Of a DNA stretch of 64,000 nt, positions 8,799 through 20,337 are shown one piece after another. A program made the position numbers and the translations under genes. This DNA comes from Heyndrickxia acidicola (GTDB lineage: Bacteria; Bacillota; Bacilli; Bacillales; Bacillaceae_C): contig NZ_KV440953.1 of the NCBI RefSeq assembly GCF_001636425.1, positions 1,748,847 through 1,812,846 of the forward strand. The letters are read 5' to 3'. Under the pieces are notes generated by a model. That model was not told the origin of the DNA, did no database searches, and saw only the letters and a program-made list of their open reading frames with translations. The stretch's first letter is position 1; each line of letters begins with the position of its first letter.

Positions 8799-10136
8799 TT
8801 AATTACCCTTCTTTCTAAAGCATGCTATGAAAAATCCGTCTCCTCCAAAATCCTGAGGGAAGATTTGAAGCATGTTTTGTTTGACAAATGGTTTGATTGG
8901 TTCAGGAACATTTAATGAATAAAGCTCAAAGTCCTCGTGTTTATCAAGAAATGCCTCTACAGTACTTTCATTTTCCAGTTTATCAACTGTACAGGTACTG
9001 TAAACCATCAAGCCGTTTTCTTTCAGCAGTTTTGCTGCCTGGTGCAGGATTTCCTGCTGAATCTTTTGAAGCTGTTCCATATCCTCTAAGCTTTTCCGAT
9101 ATTTTATATCAGGCTTTCTTCTCAATACTCCAAGGCCTGAGCATGGTGCGTCTACTAAAACGCGGTCAAAGGAGTTTTCTTTAAAGCACTCCCCTGCCTT
9201 CCGGCTGTCTAAAGCCATTGCATTTATGTTATCCAACCCTAAACGGGATGCATTTTCCTGTATGAGTTTAACTTTATGTTCATGTAAATCAAGAGCTGTC
9301 ACATCGCCAGTTTTATTCAGCTTTTCAGCAATATGAGCCGTTTTTCCGCCAGGGGCAGCACAGCAATCAAGTATATGCTGTCCCGGTAAAATATTTAAAG
9401 CATAAGCAACCATCATGGAGCTTTCATCCTGAATTGTGATTAACCCATTTTTAAATGCTTGTGAATGGGCAAGATTGCCTTTAAGAGATTGAATTGCTTC
9501 CGGAATGAAAACACTCCCTTGAACCTGGTAACCTTCCTCCGTAAGCAGCTCAAGAGCTTCTTCACGTGTTGTCCTGGTTAAATTGACCCTTGCAGTTTGC
9601 AAAGGCGCAAGGAGATTGGCTTCACACATTTTCTTCGTCTTTTCGAAACCAAACTGCGATGTCCATCTTTTTACCATCCATAATGGATGGCTTGTCTCAA
9701 TCGAAAGTCTTTCAACTGGATCCTTGATTAAATCAAGAGAACGTACCCCTTCTCTTTGGACAGCCCTTAAAACGCCATTTACCATTCCGGAAATTCCCCT
9801 ATGCCCGCGTTTTTTAGCTATTTCTACTGCTTCAAATAAAACGGCACGATCAGGAATTTTATCTAAGTATATCATCTGGTAAAGAGATAGGCGTAATAAA
9901 TTTTGTACCCAGCTTTCCACTTTCTTTTTCAAAAATGGCTTTAAAAAATAATCAAGGGTATATTTTCTTTGCAAAGTTCCATAGGTAATTTCTGTCAGCA
10001 AGCCTTTATCAGGGCTTGACAGACGGGAGGTTTCAATTACATGATTTAAAAGCAGATTACTGTATGACTGATTTTTTTCAACAGCCTGTATTACCTCAAG
10101 AGCCGCTTCTCTTACATTCATTATTTTATTGGCCAT
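8799..10136 (-). CDS. rsmB: 16S rRNA m5C967 methyltransferase RsmB
   Basis: An N-terminal NusB-like RNA-binding domain (about 1-140) is joined to a Rossmann SAM methyltransferase. Visible are [15 protein letters not shown] (SAM loop), [16 protein letters not shown] with one conserved Cys, and YSTCTV with the second catalytic Cys. I choose the ATG at 10136 ([12 protein letters not shown]), seven bases after GGGTGAT, over the upstream GTG at 10145. It overlaps fmt by 11 bases, so it is co-translated with the formyl-Met genes as in most Bacilli. Confidence 0.95.
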   Translation of the reverse strand: MANKIMNVREAALEVIQAVEKNQSYSNLLLNHVIETSRLSSPDKGLLTEITYGTLQRKYTLDYFLKPFLKKKVESWVQNLLRLSLYQMIYLDKIPDRAVLFEAVEIAKKRGHRGISGMVNGVLRAVQREGVRSLDLIKDPVERLSIETSHPLWMVKRWTSQFGFEKTKKMCEANLLAPLQTARVNLTRTTREEALELLTEEGYQVQGSVFIPEAIQSLKGNLAHSQAFKNGLITIQDESSMMVAYALNILPGQHILDCCAAPGGKTAHIAEKLNKTGDVTALDLHEHKVKLIQENASRLGLDNINAMALDSRKAGECFKENSFDRVLVDAPCSGLGVLRRKPDIKYRKSLEDMEQLQKIQQEILHQAAKLLKENGLMVYSTCTVDKLENESTVEAFLDKHEDFELYSLNVPEPIKPFVKQNMLQIFPQDFGGDGFFIACFRKKGN

Positions 10137-11082
10137 CCATATCACCCAGCTTAGTACCGGCTGTCAGTCCGGCACCTGTACCATTTAAGAATTGTTCTGC
10201 AGTCATTCTTTTTTTTCCGGCCGGCTGGAGGTCCGTAATTTTTATGCCGGTTCCATTTCCTGTTGACACGATAAACCCATCCTTCATGATCTGGGTTACC
10301 ACACCAGGTTCCTTCTGGCTGGACAGGGCATACTTTTCTCCCCACCAAACTTTCAGCGTACTACCACCTAACGTTGTATAGGCTACAGGCCATGGGTGTA
10401 GTCCACGGATATGATTATAGATTTCCTCTCCGGATTTCGTCCAATCAATTTTCTCCTGTTCTCTTTTTATATTAGAAGCAAACGTTGCTTTTTCTTCATC
10501 CTGTGGAATCGACTGATTTTTTCTACTAATGATGTCAGGCAATGTTCTGGATAAAAGCTCTGCACCGGCGATGCTTAATTTTTCAAAGAGAATCCCGACA
10601 TGGTCCTCTTCTTCAATTGGAACCTCCACCTGACTGATTATATTACCTGCATCTAATTTTTCCACCATGTACATAATGGTAATTCCCGTTTTTTCTTTAC
10701 CCTGCATGATCGCATAATGGACCGGCGCCCCACCTCTAAGCTCTGGGAGCAGGGATGCATGCACGTTGATACAGCCAAGAGCAGGTGCGTCCAATAATTC
10801 TTTTGGAAGAATTTGGCCGTATGCCGCCGTTACAATCAAATCTGCTCCAAGTGCAATAATTTCCTTGAGTTCCTCGGATTTCCTTAATTTTTCCGGCTGA
10901 TAAACAGGTATCCCTCTTTTTACAGCTTCTTCTTTTACAGGAGGAGGAGTCATGATTCTCTTGCGGCCCACAGGACGATCTGGCTGTGTGACAGCCGCAA
11001 TGACTTCATATCCATCTTCTATTAGTTTCTGTAATACTGGAACGGAGAAATCAGGTGTCCCCATAAAAACAATCTTTGTCAT
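10126..11082 (-). CDS. fmt: Methionyl-tRNA formyltransferase
   Basis: This 318-residue enzyme formylates Met-tRNAfMet using 10-formyl-THF. It has the N-terminal Rossmann-like domain ([13 protein letters not shown]) and the catalytic [15 protein letters not shown] loop near residue 108 that carries the active-site Asn and His. [14 protein letters not shown] supplies the distal Asp, and a C-terminal OB-like tRNA-binding domain follows. Start ATG overlaps the def stop as ATGA. Pairing with def is the standard N-formyl-methionine operon. Confidence 0.97.
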   Translation of the reverse strand: MTKIVFMGTPDFSVPVLQKLIEDGYEVIAAVTQPDRPVGRKRIMTPPPVKEEAVKRGIPVYQPEKLRKSEELKEIIALGADLIVTAAYGQILPKELLDAPALGCINVHASLLPELRGGAPVHYAIMQGKEKTGITIMYMVEKLDAGNIISQVEVPIEEEDHVGILFEKLSIAGAELLSRTLPDIISRKNQSIPQDEEKATFASNIKREQEKIDWTKSGEEIYNHIRGLHPWPVAYTTLGGSTLKVWWGEKYALSSQKEPGVVTQIMKDGFIVSTGNGTGIKITDLQPAGKKRMTAEQFLNGTGAGLTAGTKLGDMDGQ

Positions 11083-11564
11083 TCGCTGTCAAACCCTTCT
11101 ATATCTTCTTCCTTAATATATTTCAGTACAAGAGAAGTAAATAAAATACCATGTAAATGATCGATTTCATGCTGAATAGCTCTGGCCAGATAGTCTTCCG
11201 CTTCTACTATAAAAGTCCTGCCTTTCACATCCTGGGCTTGTACCTTCACATAATAAGGACGGGAAACGGTTCCGTATAAACCTGGAAAGCTAAGGCATCC
11301 TTCTACATCGGTTTGTTCTCCGGAGGTTTTCAATATGACAGGATTGATAAGATCCAGCCTGCCAATATCCTCTCCTATATCAACTACAGCAATTTGCTGG
11401 CCAACACCAATTTGAGGTGCCGCAAGTCCAACTCCATCTGCAGCAAGCATGGTTTCATACATATCATTTACTAATGTTTTAAGCTTTTTATCAAATTGCG
11501 TAACCGGCTTGCATTCTTTCTCAAGAATACTGTCCGGATATTTTACAATGGGCAGTATAGCCAC
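11079..11564 (-). CDS. def: Peptide deformylase (type 1-like)
   Basis: At 161 residues, this metallohydrolase removes the formyl group from nascent proteins. The three diagnostic motifs are present: [10 protein letters not shown] near 43, EGCLSFPG near 88 and HEIDHLHG near 131, providing the Cys and two His metal ligands and the catalytic Glu. The start is a GTG at 11564, with AGAGGG upstream. It is linked to fmt by a four-base overlap and to priA by 38 bases. Confidence 0.97.
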   Translation of the reverse strand: MAILPIVKYPDSILEKECKPVTQFDKKLKTLVNDMYETMLAADGVGLAAPQIGVGQQIAVVDIGEDIGRLDLINPVILKTSGEQTDVEGCLSFPGLYGTVSRPYYVKVQAQDVKGRTFIVEAEDYLARAIQHEIDHLHGILFTSLVLKYIKEEDIEGFDSE

Positions 11565-11602
11565 TTAAATTCCCTCTTTTCACTCAAATAGGTTTTCTTT
11601 CA

Positions 11603-14008
11603 TTACATCATCATATAAGGATTGACATCAACCGAAATGGTTAATCCTTCAGAATTCTTGTTTTGCTGAAAATGCTCCAGCACAGCCTTTAAAGCAGAGG
11701 GTAATTCTGGTTCCCGTTTGTATTTTATCAGACATTGATATCGATATCTATTCTTGATCCGCGAGATTGGTGAAGCAACTGGCCCTAAAATGACTGCCTG
11801 GCTGCTCAAACGCTTTTGGATGAATTTCGTGATTTTATCTGTGACACCAAGGGTTTTGGTTAGATCTTCATGTGAAACAGTAACCAATGCCATGAAATAA
11901 AAAGGAGGATAGGATCCAAGCTTCCTCATTTGCATTTCTCTATGATAAAAAGAGTCATAATCATGCAATCCTGCAAGCTCTATACTGTAGTGCTCAGGAG
12001 AATAGGTTTGAATGATTACTTCTCCCTCTTTATCATGCCTTCCTGCTCTCCCGCTTACCTGGGTAAGCAGTTGAAACGTCTTCTCTGAAGATCGGAAATC
12101 AGGAAGATGAAGCATCGTATCTGCACTGAGAACACCTACTAAGGTGATGTTAGGAAAATCCAAGCCTTTTGCTATCATTTGAGTACCGAGCAAAATATCG
12201 GCTTTTCCTTCTTCAAACTGGGTTAATAGTTTTTCATGGGCACCTTTTCGGCTTGTTGTGTCGACATCCATCCGGATAACTCGAGCCTGCGGCAATAGTT
12301 TTCCCAGCTCCTCTTCGACTTTTTGCGTGCCTGTTCCAAAGTATCGGATGTGATCACTGTTACATTCAGGACATGTGTTTGGAACGTAGCATTCGTACCC
12401 GCAATAATGGCATTTCATTTGGTTGGAGTGGCGATGGTATGTCAGCGAAATATCGCAATCAGGGCATTGAAGCACATATCCGCAATCCCTGCACATAACA
12501 AAGGAAGAATGTCCTCTTTTATTAAGAAAAAGCACAGTTTGTTCCTTTTTTTCTAATCGGTCCTGAAGTTTGTCAAATAAATCTGTTGAAAACATTGACC
12601 GGTTTCCGCTTCGAAGTTCCTCCCGCATGTCAATGATGGATACCTTGGGGAGGGACTGGTTATTCATTCTTTTCGGTAGGGTTAAAAGTGTATATATTCC
12701 TTTTTGGGCTCTGGCAAAGGTTTCGAGAGAAGGAGTAGCACTACCCAGTATAACCGGGCATTGGTGGGTAATGCTTCTGTGAATCGCGACATCCCTGGCA
12801 TGGTACCGCGGGTTTTCCTCTTGTTTATAGCTGTTTTCATGCTCTTCATCTATAATAATAATTCCTATATTCTCCAAAGGGGCAAATATAGCCGATCTGG
12901 CCCCGACCACCACTCTTGCTTCTTTTCTTTCTATCTTGCGCCATTCATCATATTTTTCCCCCACTGATAAACCGCTGTGCAGGACCGCCACATCACTTCC
13001 AAACCGGCTTTTAAAGCGGTGGACCATTTGGGGGGTTAAAGAAATTTCAGGAACAAGCACAATGGCTTCTTTCCCCTCATTCAGCACTTTTTGTATCGAT
13101 TGGAGATAGATTTCCGTTTTTCCGCTTCCGGTAACGCCATATAAAAGAAAGGTTTCACTTATTTCACTGTCAATAGACTCTAAAATAGGCTTTATGGCTT
13201 TTTGCTGATCCGTGGTAAGCGGCAGGGCCTCTGTTTTATAAAACGTATGGTGTTCGTAAGGATCTCTGTAAACCTCCTCATTTATTTCCCTCAAAAAACC
13301 TTTTTGGACCAATCCACGAATGACAGAAGAAGCCGTTCCGAGAGAATCGGAAAGCTCCTTGGCTGTAATCCTTTTATCGTTTGAATGCAGGAAGTACTGG
13401 AGGATTTCTTTTTGCTTTACTGCATTTTTGGGAAGTCCATCTGCTATTTCTTTGAGGTGGTCATGAGGCAGCACAGGTTCCAATACACGGACTGTTTTCT
13501 TGTTTGCCTTATTTTTCACAATATAAACAACCTCTGCGTTTCCCTTTTTCACTTCCTTTTGAAGTGTCAGAAGAAGCTCCCTTTCCTCGGCTTCCTTCCA
13601 AGTCATTTCTTCTTTTCCATGGAAAAGTTCAGCCAGAGGGGATGAAGAATCCTTTTCAAGACGGCGAAACATCTTTTCGTACTTTGCTTTCATCGCAGCA
13701 GGGAGCATAGCCTGATATGCCGAAATAGCCAAACAAAGCGTTTCTTCTGTAAGCCAGTCACCCAGCCTTAAAAGCTCCTCATTCAGGACAGGGGTAAGAT
13801 CCAGGGGCTCAATTATACTTTTAAGCTTATTCACTTCAGTATCTTGTTTAATGCCTATCACAAAGCCCTGGATGGAACGGGGACCGAATGGTACAGCTAC
13901 CCTCATGCCGGGCTGAATGCTTCCAAGCCATTTTTCAGGAATCAGATAGTCAAATGTTTTATCCGTCCGCATGGCTGGAACATCCACAATTACACTTGCA
14001 ATGTTCAT
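11603..14008 (-). CDS. priA: Primosomal helicase PriA
   Basis: This 801-residue 3'-5' helicase reloads the replisome at stalled forks. The N-terminal DNA-binding domain starts SVIVDVPAMRTDKTFDYLIP. It has Walker A GVTGSGKTEIY near 289, the DEEH box (IDEEHENSYK), and a zinc module of four CxxC-type pairs between about 530 and 580. The helicase C motifs include GTQMIAKGLDFPN and SGRAGR. The ATG overlaps coaBC's stop (ATGA). Length and all motifs are normal. Confidence 0.97.
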   Translation of the reverse strand: MNIASVIVDVPAMRTDKTFDYLIPEKWLGSIQPGMRVAVPFGPRSIQGFVIGIKQDTEVNKLKSIIEPLDLTPVLNEELLRLGDWLTEETLCLAISAYQAMLPAAMKAKYEKMFRRLEKDSSSPLAELFHGKEEMTWKEAEERELLLTLQKEVKKGNAEVVYIVKNKANKKTVRVLEPVLPHDHLKEIADGLPKNAVKQKEILQYFLHSNDKRITAKELSDSLGTASSVIRGLVQKGFLREINEEVYRDPYEHHTFYKTEALPLTTDQQKAIKPILESIDSEISETFLLYGVTGSGKTEIYLQSIQKVLNEGKEAIVLVPEISLTPQMVHRFKSRFGSDVAVLHSGLSVGEKYDEWRKIERKEARVVVGARSAIFAPLENIGIIIIDEEHENSYKQEENPRYHARDVAIHRSITHQCPVILGSATPSLETFARAQKGIYTLLTLPKRMNNQSLPKVSIIDMREELRSGNRSMFSTDLFDKLQDRLEKKEQTVLFLNKRGHSSFVMCRDCGYVLQCPDCDISLTYHRHSNQMKCHYCGYECYVPNTCPECNSDHIRYFGTGTQKVEEELGKLLPQARVIRMDVDTTSRKGAHEKLLTQFEEGKADILLGTQMIAKGLDFPNITLVGVLSADTMLHLPDFRSSEKTFQLLTQVSGRAGRHDKEGEVIIQTYSPEHYSIELAGLHDYDSFYHREMQMRKLGSYPPFYFMALVTVSHEDLTKTLGVTDKITKFIQKRLSSQAVILGPVASPISRIKNRYRYQCLIKYKREPELPSALKAVLEHFQQNKNSEGLTISVDVNPYMMM

Positions 14009-15213
14009 TCTTTTCTTCCTTCTTTCAAGCTTTCAGCAATTTCCAGAAGGACTTCTTTGGCAGTATCATGTTTACTTAGCAAGGGCAGTTCTTTAATGGA
14101 TCCATCACGTCTAAAAATGGTAACAATGTTTGTATCTCCAGCAAAGCCTGCTCCTTCAGCACTCACGTCGTTGGCCACAATCATATCTGCATTTTTCCTT
14201 TTTAATTTTCCTGAGGCATACTCTGCTACATGATCCGTTTCTGCAGCAAATCCGACAAGAAATGGCTTGTCTGCTTTTTGGCCAAGTTCAAACAAAATAT
14301 CTTGGGTTCTTTCAAACTGAATAACAAGCTCGCCATCCTTTTTCTTAAGCTTCTTGTCTGATATCTCTACAGGACGGTAATCTGCTACCGCAGCACTTTT
14401 TATTACTGCATCCGCTTTTGGATATAGCTCCATTATGGTTTTATACATATCCTCTGCACTCTCAATCGGATAGAGGCTGACTCCCTTTGGAACAGGAAGG
14501 GTAGTCACACCCGAAACCAGCAAGACTTCAGCTCCTAGCTTGGAAGCCTCTTCCGCGAGAGCAAATCCCATTTTACCGGTTGATCGATTCGTTAGATATC
14601 TTACTGGATCAATTCTCTCAATGGTAGGGCCAGCTGAAATAAGGATCGTTTTTCCTGCTAGTTCCTTTTTACTTGGATGAAAATAATCTTCCATTAATGA
14701 AACAATTTTTTCTGGTTCCTCCAATCTTCCTTTTCCTACATATCCGCAAGCGAGAAATCCCTCACTCGGTTCAACAAATTGATAGCCATAACCAGCAAGA
14801 ATCGATATATTTCTTTTCACTGCAGGATGATCATACATGTGTACATTCATTGCAGGAGCAACCCATACTGGTGCAGTGGCAGCCAGGAGGGTAGTGGAGA
14901 TCATATCATCTGATATGCCATTTGCCAGTTTTCCAATAATGTTCGCAGTAGCTGGTGCAATTAAAATCAAATCCGCCCAATCAGCCAAGTCTATATGTGA
15001 AATCACTTCTGGATGCTTTTCTTCAAAAGTGTCTGTATAAACATCATTTCGCGAAAGAGCCTGGAAAGAAAGAGGCGTCACAAACTTTCTAGCGGACTCA
15101 CTCATAATCACTTTTACTACGGCTCCTGCCTGTACAAGCTTACTTGTTAAAGCAACAGCCTTATATACGGCAATTCCGCCCGTCACGCACAATAAAATCT
15201 TTTTTCCTTGCAT
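14005..15213 (-). CDS. coaBC: Bifunctional phosphopantothenoylcysteine decarboxylase / synthetase CoaBC
   Basis: The N-terminal CoaC flavoprotein has GGIAVYKA, PAMNVHMYDHPAV and the ACGYVGKGRL lid with its catalytic Cys. It is fused to the CoaB CTP-dependent synthetase (SAGPTIERIDPVRYLTN and STGKMG). Together they make 4'-phosphopantetheine for CoA. I choose the ATG at 15213 (MQGKKILL), four bases after GGGAGAGAG, not the frame's first ATG at 15228; this gives 402 aa. It directly precedes priA. Confidence 0.95.
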   Translation of the reverse strand: MQGKKILLCVTGGIAVYKAVALTSKLVQAGAVVKVIMSESARKFVTPLSFQALSRNDVYTDTFEEKHPEVISHIDLADWADLILIAPATANIIGKLANGISDDMISTTLLAATAPVWVAPAMNVHMYDHPAVKRNISILAGYGYQFVEPSEGFLACGYVGKGRLEEPEKIVSLMEDYFHPSKKELAGKTILISAGPTIERIDPVRYLTNRSTGKMGFALAEEASKLGAEVLLVSGVTTLPVPKGVSLYPIESAEDMYKTIMELYPKADAVIKSAAVADYRPVEISDKKLKKKDGELVIQFERTQDILFELGQKADKPFLVGFAAETDHVAEYASGKLKRKNADMIVANDVSAEGAGFAGDTNIVTIFRRDGSIKELPLLSKHDTAKEVLLEIAESLKEGRKE

Positions 15214-15288
15214 TTTACTCTCTCCCATCTAACAGCTAAATGTATTGTAAGTTTCATTTATTTCATTATGATGGATTTTTCCTCAGGA

Positions 15289-15323
15289 TAAAAGAAAATA
15301 ACAACCTATTTCTAGGTTGTTAT
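15289..15323 (-). terminator. rpoZ intrinsic terminator
   Basis: ATAACAACCTA pairs perfectly with TAGGTTGTTAT around a 4-base loop (GAAA on the minus strand) and is followed by TTTCTTTT. It separates the remA-gmk-rpoZ group from coaBC. Confidence 0.88.
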
Positions 15324-15330
15324 ACAAAAC

Positions 15331-15536
15331 TTACTCTTGTTCCTGACCGGATGTAACCTTTAGCACCCCGCCATTAATTTCCTCAAGCGCTTTTCCTACA
15401 TATTTTTGGGAAACGTAATGATTCATTCCTTTTTTCGCATGTTCCTGCATATTGCGCGCTCTTTTTGCTGCAACCGTAACAAGGGAATATTTAGAATCAA
15501 TTACAGTCAATAATTTATCAATAGAAGGATATAACA

Positions 15537-15537
<1 letters not shown>
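15331..15537 (-). CDS. rpoZ: RNA polymerase omega subunit
   Basis: This 68-residue subunit contains [10 protein letters not shown], the [14 protein letters not shown] helix conserved in omega, and [10 protein letters not shown]. It stabilises the beta-prime subunit of RNA polymerase. It shares one base with the gmk stop and is closed by a hairpin terminator. The gmk-rpoZ pairing is the usual one. Confidence 0.96.
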
Positions 15538-16429
<892 letters not shown>

Positions 16430-16486
16430 GTTACTCCCCCACACACCAATATTCTATTGTGACCGTGTTGATTCATGAATAAACAA

Positions 16487-17365
16487 TTATTCAATATTTT
16501 GTGCCTGTTCACGTATTTTTTCCAGCGTAGTCTTCAGCTCGACTGTCATTGACGAGATTTTTGAGTGGCTGGATTTCGAACTGATTGTATTAACCTCGCG
16601 ATTCATTTCTTGAAGCAGAAAATCGAGTTTGCGCCCGATAGGATCCTGAAGCTCGATCGTCTGACCGAATTGAGAGATATGACTTTCAAGTCTTGTCAGT
16701 TCCTCGTTGATGTCAGCCTTGTCTGCATATATAGCAATCTCTGTCATGATACGGGCTTCATCCAGTAAGCCATCAGCATATTCCCTAATTCTTTTCTCCA
16801 ATCGGTCACGATATTGTTTAACAATATTAGGAACAAAGAGCTTAAGCTCAACAACCGTTTCCTGAAACTTTTTCAAGTGTAAGACCAGGTCTTTATGAAG
16901 CTCTGCGCCTTCAATCGAACGCATATTTTTAAGCTGCACGGCTGCTTCTTCCACCGCTTGCAAAAGCAGCTTCTCAAGTTCTTCATTTCCTTCTTCTTTT
17001 TCCTCAACGGCAACTATATCAGGCAGGTTTAACAGTTCCTTAAAATCAATAGATGCTGCAATATCATATTTATTTTTAACGTCAAGAATAAACTGATAAT
17101 AATTCTCTAAAAGAGACCAATCAATTTGAAGTGACTTTTTTGTTAAGCCTTCACTATTTAAAGAAATGAAAACTTCCACTCGTCCTCTTTTTATGTACTG
17201 GCTTAGTGTTTTCTTGATTTTTTCTTCTGCCTTCAGCAGCTGCCTCGGAGTTTTAACAACAAACTCGCAAAACCGGTGATTCACCGATTTTATTTCAACT
17301 GTAGCAGTGCCCGCAGAAGACGTTTTATAGCTTCTCCCAAATCCAGTCATGCTAATAACCAACAT
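16487..17365 (-). CDS. yloC: YicC-family endoribonuclease YloC
   Basis: This 292-residue protein has the YicC N-terminal signature SMTGFGRS and EIKSVNHRFCE. Its C-terminal DUF1732 half contains IGRKLDFLLQEMNREVNTISSKS and ends in VELKTTLEKIREQAQNIE. Family members are metal-dependent endoribonucleases; the B. subtilis substrate is not settled. I choose the ATG at 17365, after AGGAAG, rather than the GTG two codons upstream. It is the first gene of the yloC-remA-gmk-rpoZ group. Confidence 0.93.
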   Translation of the reverse strand: MLVISMTGFGRSYKTSSAGTATVEIKSVNHRFCEFVVKTPRQLLKAEEKIKKTLSQYIKRGRVEVFISLNSEGLTKKSLQIDWSLLENYYQFILDVKNKYDIAASIDFKELLNLPDIVAVEEKEEGNEELEKLLLQAVEEAAVQLKNMRSIEGAELHKDLVLHLKKFQETVVELKLFVPNIVKQYRDRLEKRIREYADGLLDEARIMTEIAIYADKADINEELTRLESHISQFGQTIELQDPIGRKLDFLLQEMNREVNTISSKSSHSKISSMTVELKTTLEKIREQAQNIE

Positions 17366-17401
17366 TATCACTTCCTATCGAACTTGAGGAAATTGTCATA
17401 T

Positions 17402-17436
17402 TAAAAAGGTAATAGAGACATCCCTATTACCTTTTG
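17402..17436 (-). terminator. yloB intrinsic terminator
   Basis: AAAAGGTAATAG pairs with CTATTACCTTTT around an 8-base loop and is followed by T residues on the minus strand. It follows yloB by about 25 bases. The same segment lies immediately downstream of TATAAT-like elements that could start the yloC transcript. Confidence 0.85.
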
Positions 17437-17460
17437 CATTATATCACATTATAACATAAA

Positions 17461-20139
17461 TCATGCTTTTTTTCTTATATAATATGTGCCTGCAAGTAAA
17501 AATGTTGGTATAGCGCTTAGGCTTATTATCAATAGCCAATCTTTTGGCTTAATCGGCATTGTATGAAAAATCGCTTGCAGCCCAGGCAGGTAAATGACGA
17601 CCAGCATCAAAAGGATGGATGAGAGGACAGCCAGCACCAAATACATATTTCCAAAAGGATTCCTTGCCAGGATAGAATGCTCACTGCGGCAATCAAAAAC
17701 ATGGATAAGCTGAGCAAGGACCAAAGTGGCAAAGGCCACTGTTTGGGCATAAGCCAATGGTTCATTATTTTGATAATAAATGGTCATAAAGGAAACAAGC
17801 GTAATCAGCCCGATTAAAAATCCCCTTGAAACCACTTTCCAGCCTAAACCTCTTGCAAAAACGCCCTCTTTTGGATGACGCGGCTTCCGCTTCATTACGT
17901 TTTCTTCAGGCTGATCAAGCCCCAGTGCCATCGCTGGCAATCCATCCGTGACCAAATTAACCCATAAAATTTGAATAGGTACAATCGGCAATGGCAGGGA
18001 GAGCAGCATGGCAAACAGCATAACAAGAATTTCTCCTACATTTGAAGCCAAAAGATAACGGACAAACTTGCGGATATTTTCATAGATATTTCTTCCTTCT
18101 TTAATTGCAGCCTTAATGGTGGCAAAATTATCATCCAAAAGGATTAAAGAAGAAGCCTCTTTTGCCACATCCGTACCGGTTATTCCCATTGAAATTCCAA
18201 TATCTGCTGATTTAATCGCTGGAGCATCATTAATTCCATCACCTGTCATGGCGACAATATGCCCTCGGTTTTGAAGTGCTTTCACTATTTTAAGCTTGTG
18301 CTCTGGAGAAACCCTCGCAAAAACCGATACATCCTCAACTACGTTTTCAAGCTGATCTAATGTTAAATCATTTAACGTCTTCCCATCCATTACTTTTGAC
18401 TTTCCATGAAGGATACCCAGCTGCTTAGCAATAGCTTTAGCTGTAATAAGATGGTCTCCTGTTATCATGACGGTCTTTATTCCTGCTTCTTTACATTCCT
18501 GTATAGCTTGTTTCACTTCAGTGCGCGGCGGGTCAATCATTCCCTGAAGCCCAATGAAGGTCAAATCCCGCTCAGCCTCTTCTTCCCTGCTGCAGGACTG
18601 CTCTTCTTTAAGGGGTTTGAACGCAATGGCGATTGTGCGCAGGGCTTTTGACGCCAACTCATCAATGGACTCCTGGACTTTAGATAAGACATCTCCGCCA
18701 AAATACTGCTGCCTGCCGTCCCATAAAATAGATTCACTTATCCCGACCAGAACATCCGGTGCACCTTTTGTAATGACAAAACGCTTACCATATTTATCTT
18801 TTACAATCACACTCATCATTTTTCTTGTAGAATCAAATGGAAATTCCTTTTCAATCGTAAATTGTGAAAGTAAAGCTTCTCTTTCCAGTCCTGCTTTCAT
18901 AGCCGATACCAGCAGAGCTCCTTCAGTGGGATCACCATCTATGATGAACTCTTCATCCTTAAGCTTTAGTTCTGCATGGTTGCATAAAAGACCAAACGTT
19001 AACAGCTGGTATAAGCTTTTTTCATTACGGGGATTTAATTCCTTGTCCCCTTCCAGAAAAGCTCCTTCCGGCTGATATCCCGTTCCCGTAACAGTCCAGG
19101 TTCTTCCTCCGCTCCATAGATGGGTAACCGTCATTTTATTTTGTGTCATAGTTCCTGTTTTATCTGAGCAGATAACTGATGCACAGCCGAGCGTTTCAAC
19201 GGCCGGAAGCTTTCTTACAATGGCATTTTTCCTTATCATTCTTTGTACGCCTAAGGATAGAGCCACGGTCACAATTGCCGGAAGTCCTTCGGGAATTGCC
19301 GCTACAGCAAGTGAAACACCCGCAAGAAACATCGTATAAACATCGTGGCCATGCACGACACCTGCTACTACCACTAGTAAAGTTAGGAGCAATGCGACAA
19401 CAATGAGGATTTTTCCAAGCTGTTCCAATTTGCGCTGTAATGGAGTGGTAATGGACTCCGCGTTTTGTATCATATCTGCTATTTCACCCATCGCTGTTTT
19501 CATGCCAATGCCAGTTACAGCCCCGATTCCGTTTCCTCTCGTCACCATGGTTCCCATAAAAGCCATATTACTTAAATCTCCGAGAGTAGCATTTTCCTGT
19601 TCAATGGCATTGGAATGTTTAACAGATGGCACTGACTCACCAGTTAAGGCAGATTCCTCAATTTCTAAATTATTGGCCTGTAGGATCCGCATGTCCGCCC
19701 CAATCCGGTCTCCACTTGAAAATCTCACAATATCTCCGACAACGACTTCCTTGGAAGGGACTTTCACCCATACGCCATCCCGAAGAACGGTTACCTGGGG
19801 TGCTGAAAGCTCTCTTAAGGCATTCAGTGATTTTTCTGCTTTTCTTTCCTGAAAAAACCCAAGAAAGCCATTAATAAGGACAATGGCTATAATGGCTATC
19901 GCATCAATGTACTCCCCTAAAAGTCCAGAGATTAAAGTCGCACCTAATAATACCAACACCATAAAGTCTTTAAACTGACTAAGAAACAGCACAAGAGCAG
20001 ATTGCTTTTCCCCTTCTTCAAGCTCATTCCATCCAAACTTCTCTCTGCGCTTCTCTACATCTTCACTTATAAGCCCCTGCTGAGTGTTTGTATTCAATGC
20101 ACTTACTACGTCTGTTTCCTTCATTTCATGGTACATCAT
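17461..20139 (-). CDS. yloB: Calcium-translocating P-type ATPase YloB (SERCA-like)
   Basis: This 892-residue P2A-type ATPase has an N-terminal cation ATPase domain, TGESVPS in the actuator domain and PEGLPA in the fourth membrane helix. The phosphorylated Asp is in CSDKTGTMTQNK and the hinge motif is MTGDGINDAP. Helix 6 carries NLVTDGLPA with the Ca2+-ligand Asn/Asp. About ten membrane spans are visible. It is very close to B. subtilis YloB, which exports Ca2+ and is expressed during sporulation. Start ATG follows AAGGGGAGAG. It diverges from rqcH. Confidence 0.96.
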   Translation of the reverse strand: MMYHEMKETDVVSALNTNTQQGLISEDVEKRREKFGWNELEEGEKQSALVLFLSQFKDFMVLVLLGATLISGLLGEYIDAIAIIAIVLINGFLGFFQERKAEKSLNALRELSAPQVTVLRDGVWVKVPSKEVVVGDIVRFSSGDRIGADMRILQANNLEIEESALTGESVPSVKHSNAIEQENATLGDLSNMAFMGTMVTRGNGIGAVTGIGMKTAMGEIADMIQNAESITTPLQRKLEQLGKILIVVALLLTLLVVVAGVVHGHDVYTMFLAGVSLAVAAIPEGLPAIVTVALSLGVQRMIRKNAIVRKLPAVETLGCASVICSDKTGTMTQNKMTVTHLWSGGRTWTVTGTGYQPEGAFLEGDKELNPRNEKSLYQLLTFGLLCNHAELKLKDEEFIIDGDPTEGALLVSAMKAGLEREALLSQFTIEKEFPFDSTRKMMSVIVKDKYGKRFVITKGAPDVLVGISESILWDGRQQYFGGDVLSKVQESIDELASKALRTIAIAFKPLKEEQSCSREEEAERDLTFIGLQGMIDPPRTEVKQAIQECKEAGIKTVMITGDHLITAKAIAKQLGILHGKSKVMDGKTLNDLTLDQLENVVEDVSVFARVSPEHKLKIVKALQNRGHIVAMTGDGINDAPAIKSADIGISMGITGTDVAKEASSLILLDDNFATIKAAIKEGRNIYENIRKFVRYLLASNVGEILVMLFAMLLSLPLPIVPIQILWVNLVTDGLPAMALGLDQPEENVMKRKPRHPKEGVFARGLGWKVVSRGFLIGLITLVSFMTIYYQNNEPLAYAQTVAFATLVLAQLIHVFDCRSEHSILARNPFGNMYLVLAVLSSILLMLVVIYLPGLQAIFHTMPIKPKDWLLIISLSAIPTFLLAGTYYIRKKA

Positions 20140-20192
20140 ATAAACTACTCTCCCCTTACCGCTGCCATAGTTGTCCTACTAATAGCAAGATA

Positions 20193-20221
20193 TTCAGACT
20201 CGTACAAAAAAATGTTATAAT
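20193..20221 (+). promoter_or_regulatory. rqcH SigA-type promoter with extended -10
   Basis: TTCAGA (-35), 17 bases, then TATAAT preceded by TG one base away (TGTTATAAT). It lies in the 198-base divergent gap between yloB and rqcH, about 115 bases before the rqcH start. Confidence 0.65.
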
Positions 20222-20337
20222 TTATAATAAAAACCGTGGACATATAGACATGATATTGAAATAAGCAGCAAGTAATGGCATTTACATTTAGTTAAAGAAA
20301 CATAAATTGAGATTAATATCAGTAGGAGAAGGTAATT

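Noticed and set aside
18554-19075. Long plus-strand ORFs opposite yloB, and similar ones opposite carB, ftsZ and ftsA
   Set aside because: They are antisense shadows of strongly conserved minus-strand genes, with no ribosome sites or recognisable domains.
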